A stretch of DNA of 64,000 nt from JBBRHH01 sp963788015 (GCA_963788015.1 CAWBEY010000011.1:310001-374000); one strand, 5' to 3'; numbered from the stretch's first letter, positions 38,966 through 49,342 are shown. Numbers and translations: made by a program. The notes: a model not told the origin generated them from the sequence alone.

Positions 38966-41248
38966 ATGTTCACACGGCGACTGAAAATCTTTTTGACGAT
39001 CATCTTTTCGCTCACCCTGCTGCTGCTGGGGCGGGCGGCGCAGCTTCAGATTGTTTACGGAAGCCGCTTTCGCAATCAGGCCGTGGACAGCATGAAGCAC
39101 GTTGCCTACGGCGAGACGACGCGTGGAAAGATTTTGGACGTGCGCGGGGTTGAACTGGCGGTGGACGAGCCTTGCCTGGACGTGGCGGTGGATTATCGCG
39201 CGATAGACCGTGACGCCGAATGGATCAAGAAGCTGGCGATGGAGCGAATCAAACGTGATCCCCTGCAGGTGCTCGGCCGATCGACGGGCAAGTCGGTGAA
39301 GGATAAGCAACTGCAGGAAGAGGTCGAAACCATCAATCGTGAGATTGATGCGATGTGGCATCTGCTGGCGCAGGTTTCTGGCGAAACACCCGAGCAAATC
39401 GAGCAAACCAAGGAGAACATACGCCAGCGGGTACAAATGCGGCGGCGGTTCATCTGGTATCACAAGTATCAGCACGCACTGGCGGTGCTGGAGGACCGGG
39501 AAGATGACTCGTGGTATCGCAGTTGGCTGTCCGGCGAGGATGAGCCGCCGAAATTGGACGATTTTTCGGTCACGGTGGAGGAGCAGACGCAGGGGCACAT
39601 TATCGTGCGGGCGATTGATGACGAGGTGTACAACCAGTTGAATAAAATTTTACCGCAGTGCCCTGGAATGGAGTTGCGGCGCGGGAAGCACCGGATGTAT
39701 CCGCTGGGGCCGGTGGGGTGTCATCTGCTTGGGCACCAGAGCGGAGTGACGCGGGAGGATGTTGCCAGCGATCCGAACTTGAACGATGAGTTGCGCCGGT
39801 ATCGATTGAATGACCAGGTTGGCCGGTCGGGGATTGAGGCAATGTGCGAGCAGGCGCTGCGCGGCACGCGCGGCCGGATTGACAGCGTGTCGGGGAAGGA
39901 AGATCAGACAAAGGTGGTGGACGCGGAGCCGGGGCGGGATGTGCATTTGACGATTGATTCGAAGCTTCAGCAGGAGATCGAATACGCATTTGCGAAGGAG
40001 CGGCAGACCAATCCCGATCAGGAGCACAAGGATATTTTCGAGCACCACAAGGACTTGCACGGCGGGGCCGTGGTGATTGACATCGCGACGGGTCAGGTGC
40101 GAGCGCCGGTGTCGGCACCCGGCTTTGATCTTAACCAGTTCGACAACAATTACGCGCGGCTGGTTCACGATGACCTCAACACCCCCCTGCTCAACCGGGC
40201 GACGCAGGCAGCGCACGAGCCGGGTTCGACGGTGAAGCCGATCATTGGGATTGGGGCGTGGACCGATGGGCTGATTGATAAGGATTTCACCGTGGAATGC
40301 ACCGGGTTCTTGAGGATTGGTGGTGTTACGTACGGATATGGGCGATGCTGGACAGCGCGGACGGGGCACCCGAACATCAATTTTTCACACCATCCATTTC
40401 CCTATCCGCATCCGACTGGTTTTTTGACGTTCACTGACGCCATCGATCGCAGTTGCAACGTGTTTTTTGAAACTGTTGCGAATTCGCTGAAGATGGAGCG
40501 AATAGCGTTCTGGTTTGATCAGTTTGGCCTGGGGCGCAAAACGGGGATCGGAATTGAGGAATCGGCGGGGCGCGTGCCGCATCCGGACAAAATCGCTCAT
40601 GAAAATCTCAGCCGCTTCACTTGGAATGTCGGCATCGGACAAGGCCCAGTGGCGGCAACTCCACTGCAGATGGCCAACGAGGCTGCCACGATCGCGCGCA
40701 ACGGGATTTGGTTGAGGCCGCGCCTCGTGTCGGAAGATGTGGCGGGCTATCGGCAATCGAGTCCGCCCGTCCCGGATCGAGTCGATCTGCACCTGAACCC
40801 GGCGGCGGTGGCGGCGGCGCGGGAGGGGATGTATCGGGTTGCCAACAGTGAGTCAGGGACCGGCAACGGCATGAAAGGCTACCCAGTTAAGATTTGCGCG
40901 AAGACGGGGTCGGCGCAGGCGTCGCCGTTGACCATTCCGATGCGGGATGCGGCCGGCAAGCAGATGCTGGACGAGCAGGGGAAACCCATGTTTCAACTGG
41001 TGAAGCCGGACGTGTATCCCTGGTATCACAGCGTTGGCGAAGAACATCACCTGGCGCACGCGTGGTACATCGGTTATGCCCCGGCGGATCATCCGACCAT
41101 CGCCTTCGCGGTCATGGTGGAATATGGCGGGGCGGGCGGCCGTGTCGCGGGGTCGGTTGCCTTCGACGTGCTTGAAGCGTTGCGGGAACACGGATACCTT
41201 TCCACCGCCGGCGTGGGGCAGGCGGCCGCGACCGATTCATCACGTTGA
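38966..41248 (+). CDS. mrdA: Penicillin-binding protein 2, elongation-specific transpeptidase
   Basis: The 760-residue product has one N-terminal membrane helix (FLTIIFSLTLLLLGRAAQLQI), a PBP dimerisation domain, and a C-terminal transpeptidase with SxxK in EPGSTVKPI, SxN in DRSCNVFF and KTG in CAKTGSAQ. It crosslinks peptidoglycan during rod elongation with RodA as its glycosyltransferase partner. It is longer than E. coli PBP2 (633) because of an insertion of about 90 residues around residues 90-200 (helical, charged). The partner gene rodA follows after one small gene. Confidence 0.95.
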   Translation: MFTRRLKIFLTIIFSLTLLLLGRAAQLQIVYGSRFRNQAVDSMKHVAYGETTRGKILDVRGVELAVDEPCLDVAVDYRAIDRDAEWIKKLAMERIKRDPLQVLGRSTGKSVKDKQLQEEVETINREIDAMWHLLAQVSGETPEQIEQTKENIRQRVQMRRRFIWYHKYQHALAVLEDREDDSWYRSWLSGEDEPPKLDDFSVTVEEQTQGHIIVRAIDDEVYNQLNKILPQCPGMELRRGKHRMYPLGPVGCHLLGHQSGVTREDVASDPNLNDELRRYRLNDQVGRSGIEAMCEQALRGTRGRIDSVSGKEDQTKVVDAEPGRDVHLTIDSKLQQEIEYAFAKERQTNPDQEHKDIFEHHKDLHGGAVVIDIATGQVRAPVSAPGFDLNQFDNNYARLVHDDLNTPLLNRATQAAHEPGSTVKPIIGIGAWTDGLIDKDFTVECTGFLRIGGVTYGYGRCWTARTGHPNINFSHHPFPYPHPTGFLTFTDAIDRSCNVFFETVANSLKMERIAFWFDQFGLGRKTGIGIEESAGRVPHPDKIAHENLSRFTWNVGIGQGPVAATPLQMANEAATIARNGIWLRPRLVSEDVAGYRQSSPPVPDRVDLHLNPAAVAAAREGMYRVANSESGTGNGMKGYPVKICAKTGSAQASPLTIPMRDAAGKQMLDEQGKPMFQLVKPDVYPWYHSVGEEHHLAHAWYIGYAPADHPTIAFAVMVEYGGAGGRVAGSVAFDVLEALREHGYLSTAGVGQAAATDSSR

Positions 41249-41256
41249 GGAGCCAA

Positions 41257-42054
41257 TTGTCCGATCCAATGCGTCCCACGACTTCTCCCGCAAAGCTCCA
41301 GCGCAGCGACGCGCAGCACAGGCAACCGTCAGCACCGCCGCGCGGAATGACGTCGTTGGCCCGGCGTCGAAGCTGGGGCGAGCCACGCGTGCGCATCTTC
41401 CTGTCGAGCGCTGTTATCCTGCTGGTGATCGCGCTGGCGTTTATCGGGCTGCAGTACCGGCATTTCAGCCGGGATCGTGATCTGATCCAGCGCGGCACCC
41501 GCATCGACAAGGCGCACATCCGGGCCGTGGATGGCATCACCCGACAGGGATACACGGCCGTGCTGGATCATCCGCCAATTGCCGACTTGATCTATGAATG
41601 GCAGGGCAAGAACGTCAACGCGACACTGCCGCTGGACGCCCAGCGCGAACGGGCGCGGGTTGGCGAAACCATTCCCATTTACGTGGACAACCCAGAACAT
41701 CCGGTGGTGATCAGCGATCACGTCACGGCGGGGTGGTTTGAAGATTTGTTTATCGGGATCATCCTGCTTCCGTTCGGTGTGGTTGCCCTGATTGTGGCGG
41801 TGATTCGCAGAGGGCAGGTATTGAAGATCTGGCGGACAGGCCAGGCGTCTCAGGCGATTGTGGTGGAATCGCGCCATTCGGCGGCGCATCCGCGCTCGGC
41901 CATCGTGCGCCTGGCACTGACCCAGCGCGATCGGCGGCTGATCACGGCGGTGGTCCCACATAAGGCGCTGCGCCTGGAGCCGGGGGATACGCTGTGGCTG
42001 ATCGCGCCGCCGCAGCGGCCACAGAAGGCGATTGTCGCGCAGCTGTATGAGTGA
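41257..42054 (+). CDS. DUF3592-like two-helix membrane protein between mrdA and rodA
   Basis: The product of about 265 residues has a basic N-terminus, a first membrane helix (FLSSAVILLVIALAFIGLQY), an extracytoplasmic domain with VGETIPIYVDNPEHPVV, a second helix (LFIGIILLPFGVVALIVAVI) and a cytoplasmic beta domain. The pattern resembles DUF3592. The start is uncertain: TTG 41257 has AGGAG four bases upstream; ATG 41269 is the alternative; TTG 41245 overlaps the mrdA stop. Its place between the two halves of the elongation synthase suggests a role in the elongasome, which is inference. Confidence 0.65.
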   Translation: MSDPMRPTTSPAKLQRSDAQHRQPSAPPRGMTSLARRRSWGEPRVRIFLSSAVILLVIALAFIGLQYRHFSRDRDLIQRGTRIDKAHIRAVDGITRQGYTAVLDHPPIADLIYEWQGKNVNATLPLDAQRERARVGETIPIYVDNPEHPVVISDHVTAGWFEDLFIGIILLPFGVVALIVAVIRRGQVLKIWRTGQASQAIVVESRHSAAHPRSAIVRLALTQRDRRLITAVVPHKALRLEPGDTLWLIAPPQRPQKAIVAQLYE

Positions 42055-42072
42055 GTTTTGATTGGGCTTTAG

Positions 42073-43230
42073 ATGTCATCCCACCTGTGGCGACAACTCG
42101 CGATTGCAAGCAACTGGCCGATCCTGGCGGCGGTGCTGGTGCTTTCCTCAATGGGGACGGTGAGCATCTGGGCGGTTTCGCCAGGCGATGCGCAAAAGCA
42201 GTTGATGTTCATGGCCATCGGGTTTGTTCTGCTCTTCGGCGTTCAGATGTTCAGCTATCTGTACCTTGGCCAGTTTGCCTGGCCCTTCTATGCACTGAGC
42301 CTGTTGCTGCTGGTTTATACTCTTGTTCCTGGCTTGCCTGGCACCGGCGCAATCAAAGGGGCGCGGGCGTGGATCAGCTTTGGCCCGCGATTCAAGCTGG
42401 AGCCATCGGAGTTGATGAAGGTGGCCTTCGCGGGCGTGCTGGCGCGATATCTGCGGTTTCGCTCCAACTACCGGACATTGACCGGCCTGATTCCGCCGTT
42501 TGTGCTGACGGTGATTCCGCTGCTGTTGATCCTGAAGCAGCCGGCGCTGGGTGTGGCGATGCTGTTTTTGCCGGCGTTGTTTGCCATGCTGTTTGTGGCG
42601 GGGGCCAAGCTGAAGCACCTGCTGGGAATCATCGCCATCGGCGTAGCGCTGACGCCGCTGGCGTGGCTGGCCGGGACGGATACGCCAATGCTGCGGCATC
42701 TTCCGATGGTGATCCACCCGTATCAGCGGCTTCGCGTGGTGGCGCTGTTCAATCATGACGAGAAAAGCCAGCAGGAAGCGGGTTATCAGCAGAAGTATGC
42801 GCTAATCGCCTTTGCGTCATCGGGCTGGTTTGGGCGGGGCGTGGGGAACGTGCCGGTGGGACGGCATGTTCCGGAGGCACACGACGACATGATCTTTGCA
42901 TTGATCGGCGAGCAGTTCGGATTTGTGGGGGTGCTGGTGATGTTGGCCGCTTACTTCGTGTTGTTCGCCGCGGGGGTGGAGGTGGCCGCGGGGACCAAGG
43001 AACCATTCGGCAGGCTATTGGCGGTGGGGATTGTCTGCCTGCTGGCGACGCAGACGTTTATCAACCTGATGGTGGCCACGCGCCTGATGCCGGTGACGGG
43101 GATCACGCTGCCGTTTGTGAGTTACGGCGGCAGTTCGCTCATGGCCAGCTTCGTGGCGGCGGCGCTGCTGTTGAACATCGGGCAGAATCGGCCGCTGGTG
43201 ATTGCCGGTGAGGCGTTTGAATTCGATTGA
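42073..43230 (+). CDS. rodA: SEDS-family peptidoglycan glycosyltransferase RodA
   Basis: RodA polymerises glycan strands from lipid II at the membrane. The 385-residue product has about ten membrane segments and the SEDS motifs GARAWISFGPRFKLEPSELMK (residues about 98-118), a large loop with EAHDDMIFALIGEQFGFVG, and the C-terminal VTGITLPFVSYGGSSL. The catalytic Asp is expected in the loop before HDDMIFA. It ends the mre/rod block. The neighbour nuoN converges with 19 bp between. Confidence 0.95.
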   Translation: MSSHLWRQLAIASNWPILAAVLVLSSMGTVSIWAVSPGDAQKQLMFMAIGFVLLFGVQMFSYLYLGQFAWPFYALSLLLLVYTLVPGLPGTGAIKGARAWISFGPRFKLEPSELMKVAFAGVLARYLRFRSNYRTLTGLIPPFVLTVIPLLLILKQPALGVAMLFLPALFAMLFVAGAKLKHLLGIIAIGVALTPLAWLAGTDTPMLRHLPMVIHPYQRLRVVALFNHDEKSQQEAGYQQKYALIAFASSGWFGRGVGNVPVGRHVPEAHDDMIFALIGEQFGFVGVLVMLAAYFVLFAAGVEVAAGTKEPFGRLLAVGIVCLLATQTFINLMVATRLMPVTGITLPFVSYGGSSLMASFVAAALLLNIGQNRPLVIAGEAFEFD

Positions 43231-43249
43231 TCCGCCTGGCGAAGGCTAT

Positions 43250-44827
43250 CTATTTACCGTCGGCGACAATGACGTTGGACGGCGGCTGGGCTGGGATGCT
43301 CAGCCCCGCGTAACGACCCGCAAGACTTAGCAGCGGATTAAATGCCAGCAGCATGATGAGCAGCATGGCCGCGCATCCGACAGACATCGCCAGCCCCAGA
43401 GGATTAACAAAGACGGCGGGCTTGTCGCCGGGCGTCAGAAACATCACCTTCACCACGCGGGCATAGTAGTAAAGACTGAGCACGGTGTTGATGCCTATCG
43501 CGCCCACCAGCCACCACCACCAACCGCCGCCGTTGGCCAGCACGATCATCAACTGAAGCTTGGCGGCAAACCCCGCGAAGGGCGGCAAGCCAACAAAGCT
43601 GAACATGAAACAGGCCATGGTGACGGCGAGAATGGGTGCCCGCGTAGCCAGGCCCGCGTAATCGGCCAACTCTTCAGACCCCGTGGCGCGGTGCATCAGG
43701 CCGGCGACGGCGAAAGCGCCCAAATTCATGAAAAGATAAACGGCCAGGTAGAGGAGGATGGTTTGACCGGCCGCATGGGCAAGATCAGCATTGGGCGTGG
43801 CGGAGGGGCGGACGATCAGGGAGAGGGCGCAGAGCATGTAGCCGGCGTGGGCGATTGAGGAATAGGCCAGGAGGCGCTTGATGTTGGTCTGAACGAAAGC
43901 GCCGGTGTTGCCGACCGTCGCGGTAACTACGCCCAACATGCCGACGATGGCGGCGATGGAGACAAGGGCCTGACCGTGATAAGCCATGCCGTTTGCGAAG
44001 CTCATCAGCACGCGCAGGAGCAACACGAGGCCCGCGCCCTTTGATGCCACGGATAGAAAGGCCGAGACGTCGATGGCCGCCCCTTCGAAGACATCGGGGC
44101 ACCAGAAGTGAAACGGAACGGCCGCGATTTTGAAGCCGACGCCGATGAGGATGCCGGAGACGGCCAGCACCACAGGCGCACCAGCGCCGGCGGCAGTCAT
44201 GCGCGCGGCAAGTGTTTCGATCTGGAGCGTGCCGTAAAGCCCGTACAGCATCGACAGGCCATAAATCATGATCGAACTGGTGGCCGCCCCAAAGAGGACG
44301 TACTTGAGCGAAGCCTCCGAGCCGACGCGGTGAGTCTTTCGAAACCCCGCCAACACGTAGCTGGGGAGGGAGGCAAACTCCACTGCCATGAAGATCATCA
44401 GGAGATTGGAAGTGGAGGCCATGAGCATCATGCCCAGGGTAGCGCCCAGGAGGAGAGTGAAAAACTCCGGCCCGTCGCCTTCATGCATCTCCCCGGCTGA
44501 CACGGAGAGCCAAAGCAGAATGATCCCGATCACGAACACCAGCAGCATCGCCTTGAAGGCCACGGCGACGGAATCGCTGACGAGCATGCCGCCGAACCTG
44601 GGCCCGGCGTCGGACGCAAGCGCGCGGGCGGCGACAAGCGAAAGCAGCGCACATCGAAGCCCAACGATGGCAACGCCCGCCGTGGCGATGTTGGACCGGC
44701 GGGTAAAGAACGGGGTCAGCAGGACAGCGATGATGGCGACGATGAGCCAGATTTCAGCGACGAACGGGTGCAAGTCCGGCCAGGGGGGGATGAAGGGGCG
44801 GGAGATGAGGGCAGGAAAATTGATCAT
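43250..44827 (-). CDS. nuoN: NADH-quinone oxidoreductase subunit N
   Basis: This 525-residue antiporter-like subunit of the complex I membrane arm has about 14 hydrophobic segments and the family features: FGAATSSIMIYGLSMLYG, FKIAAVPFHFWCPDVFEGA with the conserved Lys and Glu region, and LLAYSSIAHAGYML. NuoN carries out proton translocation. It is the last gene of the minus-strand nuo set. A Uma2-like gene separates it from nuoM. Confidence 0.95.
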   Translation of the reverse strand: MINFPALISRPFIPPWPDLHPFVAEIWLIVAIIAVLLTPFFTRRSNIATAGVAIVGLRCALLSLVAARALASDAGPRFGGMLVSDSVAVAFKAMLLVFVIGIILLWLSVSAGEMHEGDGPEFFTLLLGATLGMMLMASTSNLLMIFMAVEFASLPSYVLAGFRKTHRVGSEASLKYVLFGAATSSIMIYGLSMLYGLYGTLQIETLAARMTAAGAGAPVVLAVSGILIGVGFKIAAVPFHFWCPDVFEGAAIDVSAFLSVASKGAGLVLLLRVLMSFANGMAYHGQALVSIAAIVGMLGVVTATVGNTGAFVQTNIKRLLAYSSIAHAGYMLCALSLIVRPSATPNADLAHAAGQTILLYLAVYLFMNLGAFAVAGLMHRATGSEELADYAGLATRAPILAVTMACFMFSFVGLPPFAGFAAKLQLMIVLANGGGWWWWLVGAIGINTVLSLYYYARVVKVMFLTPGDKPAVFVNPLGLAMSVGCAAMLLIMLLAFNPLLSLAGRYAGLSIPAQPPSNVIVADGK

Positions 44828-44856
44828 CGAGGCATTTTAGTTGTGGTTGACGCAGA

Positions 44857-45483
44857 TTAGCCCCAAAGTTCGGCAAGTGGCAGGAGCAGGCCCGGAAAGG
44901 CCGTCAACTGCAATTGGTCGCTGCCCGTGCCCGAGGCGTCAATACGGTAACGATCAACATCGAGCACGAAACATTCTAAAGAACGCCGGTAGCCATTCAG
45001 GATCCAATACTTTGGAAATCGTGCCTCGGCGTACCAGCCAAGCTTCGTTGCCCGATCATGGTCCTCGTGTCCCATACTGACCGATTCAACAACGAGCGTG
45101 GGCGGGACCAGAATCCGTCCGTATTTGAGGTTGGTCCGGCCATGCCGCGCGTTCTCTTCCACCTGACGGCGTTCATCGTCCGGCGTCATCAGCACTAAAT
45201 CCGGCCGAACCACCCGATTTCGCTTGAGAACAACGTCGTTCTCTCCTGTAAAGATAGCCGCAATCCCCTGAGCATCCAGATATCGCTCAACAATCCGGCG
45301 CAGCCTGGCGAGCGCGAGGTTTCCGTCATAGTAAGCAGGCGGCGTTTCCGTGAGCACTCCTTCCACAAGTTCATACCGCCCCCCGTTCCAGCAGCGGTCC
45401 ACCGCAGGATCGCTTAAATCGTCAATGGTCCAGCCGGTGGTGCCGACCTTGAAATGCCGGGATGTTGTTTCCAGCGTTGTCAT
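44857..45483 (-). CDS. Uma2 family (DUF820) PD-(D/E)XK endonuclease-like protein
   Basis: The 208-residue product has the Uma2 features: GGRYELVEGVLTETPP, a GENDVVLKRNRVVRPDLVLM motif (the PD of PD-(D/E)XK), LVVESVSMGHEDHDRATKLGWYAEARFPKYWIL (the ExxS...K motif). Uma2 proteins are abundant in cyanobacteria and planctomycetes; nuclease activity is assumed from the fold and the role is unknown. Start 45483 is the ATG after a GGA sequence; a GTG at 45504 is possible. It stands in the same direction between nuoM and nuoN, an unexpected place. Confidence 0.85.
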   Translation of the reverse strand: MTTLETTSRHFKVGTTGWTIDDLSDPAVDRCWNGGRYELVEGVLTETPPAYYDGNLALARLRRIVERYLDAQGIAAIFTGENDVVLKRNRVVRPDLVLMTPDDERRQVEENARHGRTNLKYGRILVPPTLVVESVSMGHEDHDRATKLGWYAEARFPKYWILNGYRRSLECFVLDVDRYRIDASGTGSDQLQLTAFPGLLLPLAELWG

Positions 45484-45516
45484 GACATTCCATTCTATCC
45501 GCACCGCTAACTTCCG

Positions 45517-47112
45517 TTATGAAAAGACCTGAAACATCGCGGCCACCGTTTTGTTCGTGAACACGAAAAAGAGGATCGGCGCCACGCCCAGGAGAATGGC
45601 CATCACAGTCAGCGGGGTCAGTACCGTGATCTCGCGGGCGCTAATTTCGGAGAATCCGCGATACTCCGACTTCTCCGGGCCGAAGAAGACGCGTTGCATG
45701 GTCCAGAGCATATAGGCGGCGCTGAGAACGACACCTAGACAGGCGATAATTGCGAATGGGTAGATGTGGCTTGGGGGGATGCCGGCATTGGAGAGGAGGG
45801 AACCGGTTCGGGCGGCCTGGAAGGAGCCCAGCAGGACCATGACTTCACCAATGAAGCCGCACAGGCCGGGGAGGCCGAGGTTGGCGAAGAAGGCGACGGT
45901 GGAGAAGCCCGTGTAGACGGGCATCGTGGTGGCGAGGCCGCCAAAGCGGCCGATCTCGCGATGGTGGGCGCGGTCGTACACAACCCCCACGACAAAAAAC
46001 ATGGCGGCGCTGGTGATGCCGTGGGCGATCATCATGAAGAGCGCCCCGTTGGCGGCCGAGTCGGTCATCATGGCCGCCCCCAGGACAACGAAGCCCATGT
46101 GCGAAACGGAGCTATAAGCAACCAGCCGCTTAAAGTCCGATTGCGCCATCGGCGCACAGAGCGCCATAGATGATGCTGATGACGCCGATGAGCGCGATCA
46201 CCATCCAAAAATGCTTGGCCGCATCGGGAAAGAGCGGATAGGCCACGCGGAAGATGCCGTAGCCGCCCATTTTCAGCAGGATGGCGGCCAGAATCATGCT
46301 GATGGGGGTGGGGGCTTCGACGTGGGCATCGGGGAGCCAGGTGTGCAGGGGAACGGCCGGCACCTTGATGAAGAAGGCGAACATCAGGAGGAGGAAGAAG
46401 GCTTTGCCGACGCCAAAGAGTGTGCCGCCGGCACCAAGGTGCGCCCGCATCTCCGGTGAAGAAAGCTTAATCAGATCAAACGTGCCGGCGATGGGATTGG
46501 CAGCGTTGGCCGGGAAGACGTCGCGGCTATAGAGGTAGAGGCCGATCAAAACGATCAGGAGGGCGATGGAGCCGACGAGGGTGTAGAGGAAGAACTTGAT
46601 GGCCGCGTATTCCTTGCGCGGGCCGCCCCACATGCCAATTAGAAAATACATCGGCACGAGCGAGACTTCGAAGAAAACGTAGAACAGGAACAGATCAAGG
46701 GAAAGAAAGACGCCCAGGATGCCGGCTTCCAGAAAGAGAAAGAGGGCGAAGTAGCCGCGGGACATTTTCTCCACGTTCCAGGAGGCGACGGCGGCCAGCA
46801 CAAAGACAAACGTGCTGAGGATCACCAGCGGCAGCGACAGGCCATCAATTCCGACGAAATACTCGACGTTGAAAGATTTGATCCAGGAGAACCGCTGCAC
46901 AAGCTGCACGACGCCGTCCTGGCCGTATCCATACACACCCCCCCTGCCCGTATCGAAGAAGACCAGGAGCAGAAGGGAGAGAGCGAAGGTGAGGAGGGTG
47001 GTAACCAGGGCGATCGTGCCGCGGCGTTGCGGGCACTGGAAAAGAGAACCACGACGCCGCCGGCCAGCGGAAGAAAGATCAGGATCGTCAGAAGATAAGA
47101 TCGAAAGTCCAT
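45517..47112 (-). CDS. nuoM: NADH-quinone oxidoreductase subunit M (frames broken)
   Basis: Repaired length is about 531 residues. The N-terminus (MDFRSYLLTILIFLPLAGG) and the middle part (RRGTIALVTTLLTFALSLLLLV) are in different frames, joined at a T4 run (47038-47043, expected T5). The middle has FFEVSLVPMYFLIGMWGG (with the conserved Glu) and KVPAVPLHTWLPDAHVEAPT. It then passes to a third frame near 46150, where one extra base separates IIYGALCA and MAQSDFKRLVAYSSVSHMG. Thus one antiporter-like proton channel of complex I, not three genes. The neighbours are nuoL and the Uma2 gene. Confidence 0.9.
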
Positions 47113-47161
47113 GTTTCATCCTGGGTGCTCAGCGGCATAAGCGTTTCGCCGCACGGCACCC

Positions 47162-49342
47162 TTATTTGCTCAATATCACAATAATCGCTCCGGTCACGAT
47201 CGCAGCAATTGCGCCGAAGAGCACAGTCACATACATGCGAATGCGTCCGGTCTGCGGGGCCCGCACGGCCGCGCCCAGGTCCTGCGCCAACGTGCCCACG
47301 CCGTTGACAGCGCCGTCAATCACATACTTGTCATTCAGGCCGACCATGCTCGACGATTGCCTGACCGTCCAACCGACCAGATTCACCACTCCGTCAACGA
47401 CATACTTGTCAAACCAGCCGCTGAGATAGGCGAAAAACATCACCAGTCCGACGAAAACGGAGTTGTACAACTCGTCGAAGTACATCCGATGGTACAGCCA
47501 TGTGTGGATCCAGCGCAGCGGGGGGATCTTCATCAGGACGTTGGCGGCCGCGTATCCGCGCATGTACATCAGAAATCCAAAGACGATGCCAACGACGAAA
47601 CCCATGCTGACATAAGCCTGGCCAAGGGCCATGCCGCGCTGGTGTGCTTTGAGCGGCGTATCCGCGAGTTTTTCCTGAAAGGCGTATTTGCTTCCGGTGG
47701 ATTGTTCGCGGGCGGTCTCTTCTCCAGGGGGACGGGATGGCCACATAGTGGCAAAGCCGTTGAAGGCGGCGTCGGTGCGCTTCACGAGAGCGGTCGCTTC
47801 GGCGGCCGAGCGGTTCAGCAAGTCTTCAACGACATGGTGATAGCCGGCGCAGACGGTGAAGACCGCCAGCACGATGAGGGGGACGTACATCACCGGGCGC
47901 TCCATCGCGCGCTGGGCCAGACGTGCATCGCGGGGCCGGCCCCAGAAAGTGAGCGTCCAGCAGCGGGCCATATAAAATGGAGTGATATACGCCACGATCA
48001 CCGGCAGAAAGAAAAACAGCCGATACCACCCCGAGCGCCCGTTGTGCAACGCCCAGACCGAGAAGGCGGCGGTGTGAGCGACGATCATCTCTTTAGAGTA
48101 AAAGCCGGAAAAGAGCGGCGTGCCGCCGATGGCAAGGACAGCAACGGCGAAAACCAGCGCGGTGAAAGGGACTCTTTTCAGGAGGCCGCCGTATCGTGGC
48201 AAGTCCTGGACGTGATGGGCGGCGTGGATGACGCTACCCGCACCCAGAAAGAGCAGGGCTTTGAAGAAGGCGTGGGTGATGAGATGAAACAGGCCCCCCA
48301 CCCAGCTTCCGACGCCCATGGCCAGGATCATGTAGCCCAGTTGCGAGAGCGTGGAAAACGCCAAAACCTTTTTGATGTCGCTTTGCACGACGGCAATAAG
48401 CGCCGCCATCGTCAGCGTGATGCATCCGATGATGGCGATAAACAGCCGCGCGTCGGGGGTCAGGATCGGAAAAATCCGCGCCACCAGATAAACGCCGGCG
48501 GCCACCATCGTGGCCGCGTGGATGAGTGCGCTGACCGGCGTGGGGCCTTCCATGGCATCAGGAAGCCAGACGTGCAGCGGAAACTGCGCGCTCTTGCCGA
48601 TCGCACCGCAAAAAAGGCCGATTCCCATGGTGGTGAGCAGCGCGGGCGTAAACCAACCGCCGGCGATTTGGATGCCGCTGGCGGTGAGCTTCGTCATGCT
48701 GAGGCTCGACCAGACCTGCGGGAACGAAACATTGCCCAGGTGATAAAACAGAATGCCTAGGCCAATCAGGACGCCGACGTCGCCGACGCGGTTAACAACG
48801 AATGCCTTGGTGGCCGCGTTGGCAGCGCTCTTTCGTTCGTACCAGAAGCCGATCAACAAGTACGAGCAGAGGCCAACCAGTTCCCAGAACACCAGGAGGT
48901 GGAGGAGAGTTCCACCGATGACCAGGCCCAGCATGGAGAAGCAAAACAAGCTGAGGTACGTGTAGAAGCGGGGGAAGCGCGGATCGTTGGCCATGTAGCC
49001 CAGCGAAAAGACGAACACGCAGGTGGAGACCAGCGTGACCATCACGAACATGATGATGGTGAGGCTGTCGATATAGATGGCGAGATCGAGCGAGCCGGCG
49101 GTATTTGAATTGGCAAGCATGGACACGGGCAGCCAACGGATGGGGATAAGCTCCGCGCTGCCGACGGGGGCCGAGACCCACAGGATGAGGGCGAGCAGGC
49201 TGCAGACGAAGCTCGCGCCGATGGCGACGGTGCCGAGCCAGCCCGCCAGCGGGTCGCCCAGACGTTTGCCGGCGAAGATCAGCGCAACAAATGCGGCCAG
49301 CGGGAGGAGCGTCGCGATGATGAGGAGCGTGGCTGGGGTCAT
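47162..49342 (-). CDS. nuoL: NADH-quinone oxidoreductase subunit L
   Basis: The 726-residue distal antiporter subunit has the expected features: VFWELVGLCSYLLIGFWYER, GKSAQFPLHVWLPDAMEGPTPVSALIHAATMV and DIKKVLAFSTLSQLGYMI. The C-terminus is extended with the lateral amphipathic helix characteristic of NuoL, here including a charged stretch of about 60 residues around position 540. The gene is intact. It is 10 bp after nuoK and 49 bp before nuoM. Confidence 0.95.
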   Translation of the reverse strand: MTPATLLIIATLLPLAAFVALIFAGKRLGDPLAGWLGTVAIGASFVCSLLALILWVSAPVGSAELIPIRWLPVSMLANSNTAGSLDLAIYIDSLTIIMFVMVTLVSTCVFVFSLGYMANDPRFPRFYTYLSLFCFSMLGLVIGGTLLHLLVFWELVGLCSYLLIGFWYERKSAANAATKAFVVNRVGDVGVLIGLGILFYHLGNVSFPQVWSSLSMTKLTASGIQIAGGWFTPALLTTMGIGLFCGAIGKSAQFPLHVWLPDAMEGPTPVSALIHAATMVAAGVYLVARIFPILTPDARLFIAIIGCITLTMAALIAVVQSDIKKVLAFSTLSQLGYMILAMGVGSWVGGLFHLITHAFFKALLFLGAGSVIHAAHHVQDLPRYGGLLKRVPFTALVFAVAVLAIGGTPLFSGFYSKEMIVAHTAAFSVWALHNGRSGWYRLFFFLPVIVAYITPFYMARCWTLTFWGRPRDARLAQRAMERPVMYVPLIVLAVFTVCAGYHHVVEDLLNRSAAEATALVKRTDAAFNGFATMWPSRPPGEETAREQSTGSKYAFQEKLADTPLKAHQRGMALGQAYVSMGFVVGIVFGFLMYMRGYAAANVLMKIPPLRWIHTWLYHRMYFDELYNSVFVGLVMFFAYLSGWFDKYVVDGVVNLVGWTVRQSSSMVGLNDKYVIDGAVNGVGTLAQDLGAAVRAPQTGRIRMYVTVLFGAIAAIVTGAIIVILSK

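Noticed and set aside
47357..48760. A 467-residue plus-strand ORF opposite nuoL
   Set aside because: The minus strand encodes an intact, clearly recognisable NuoL; the antisense product is composed of charged low-complexity sequence.
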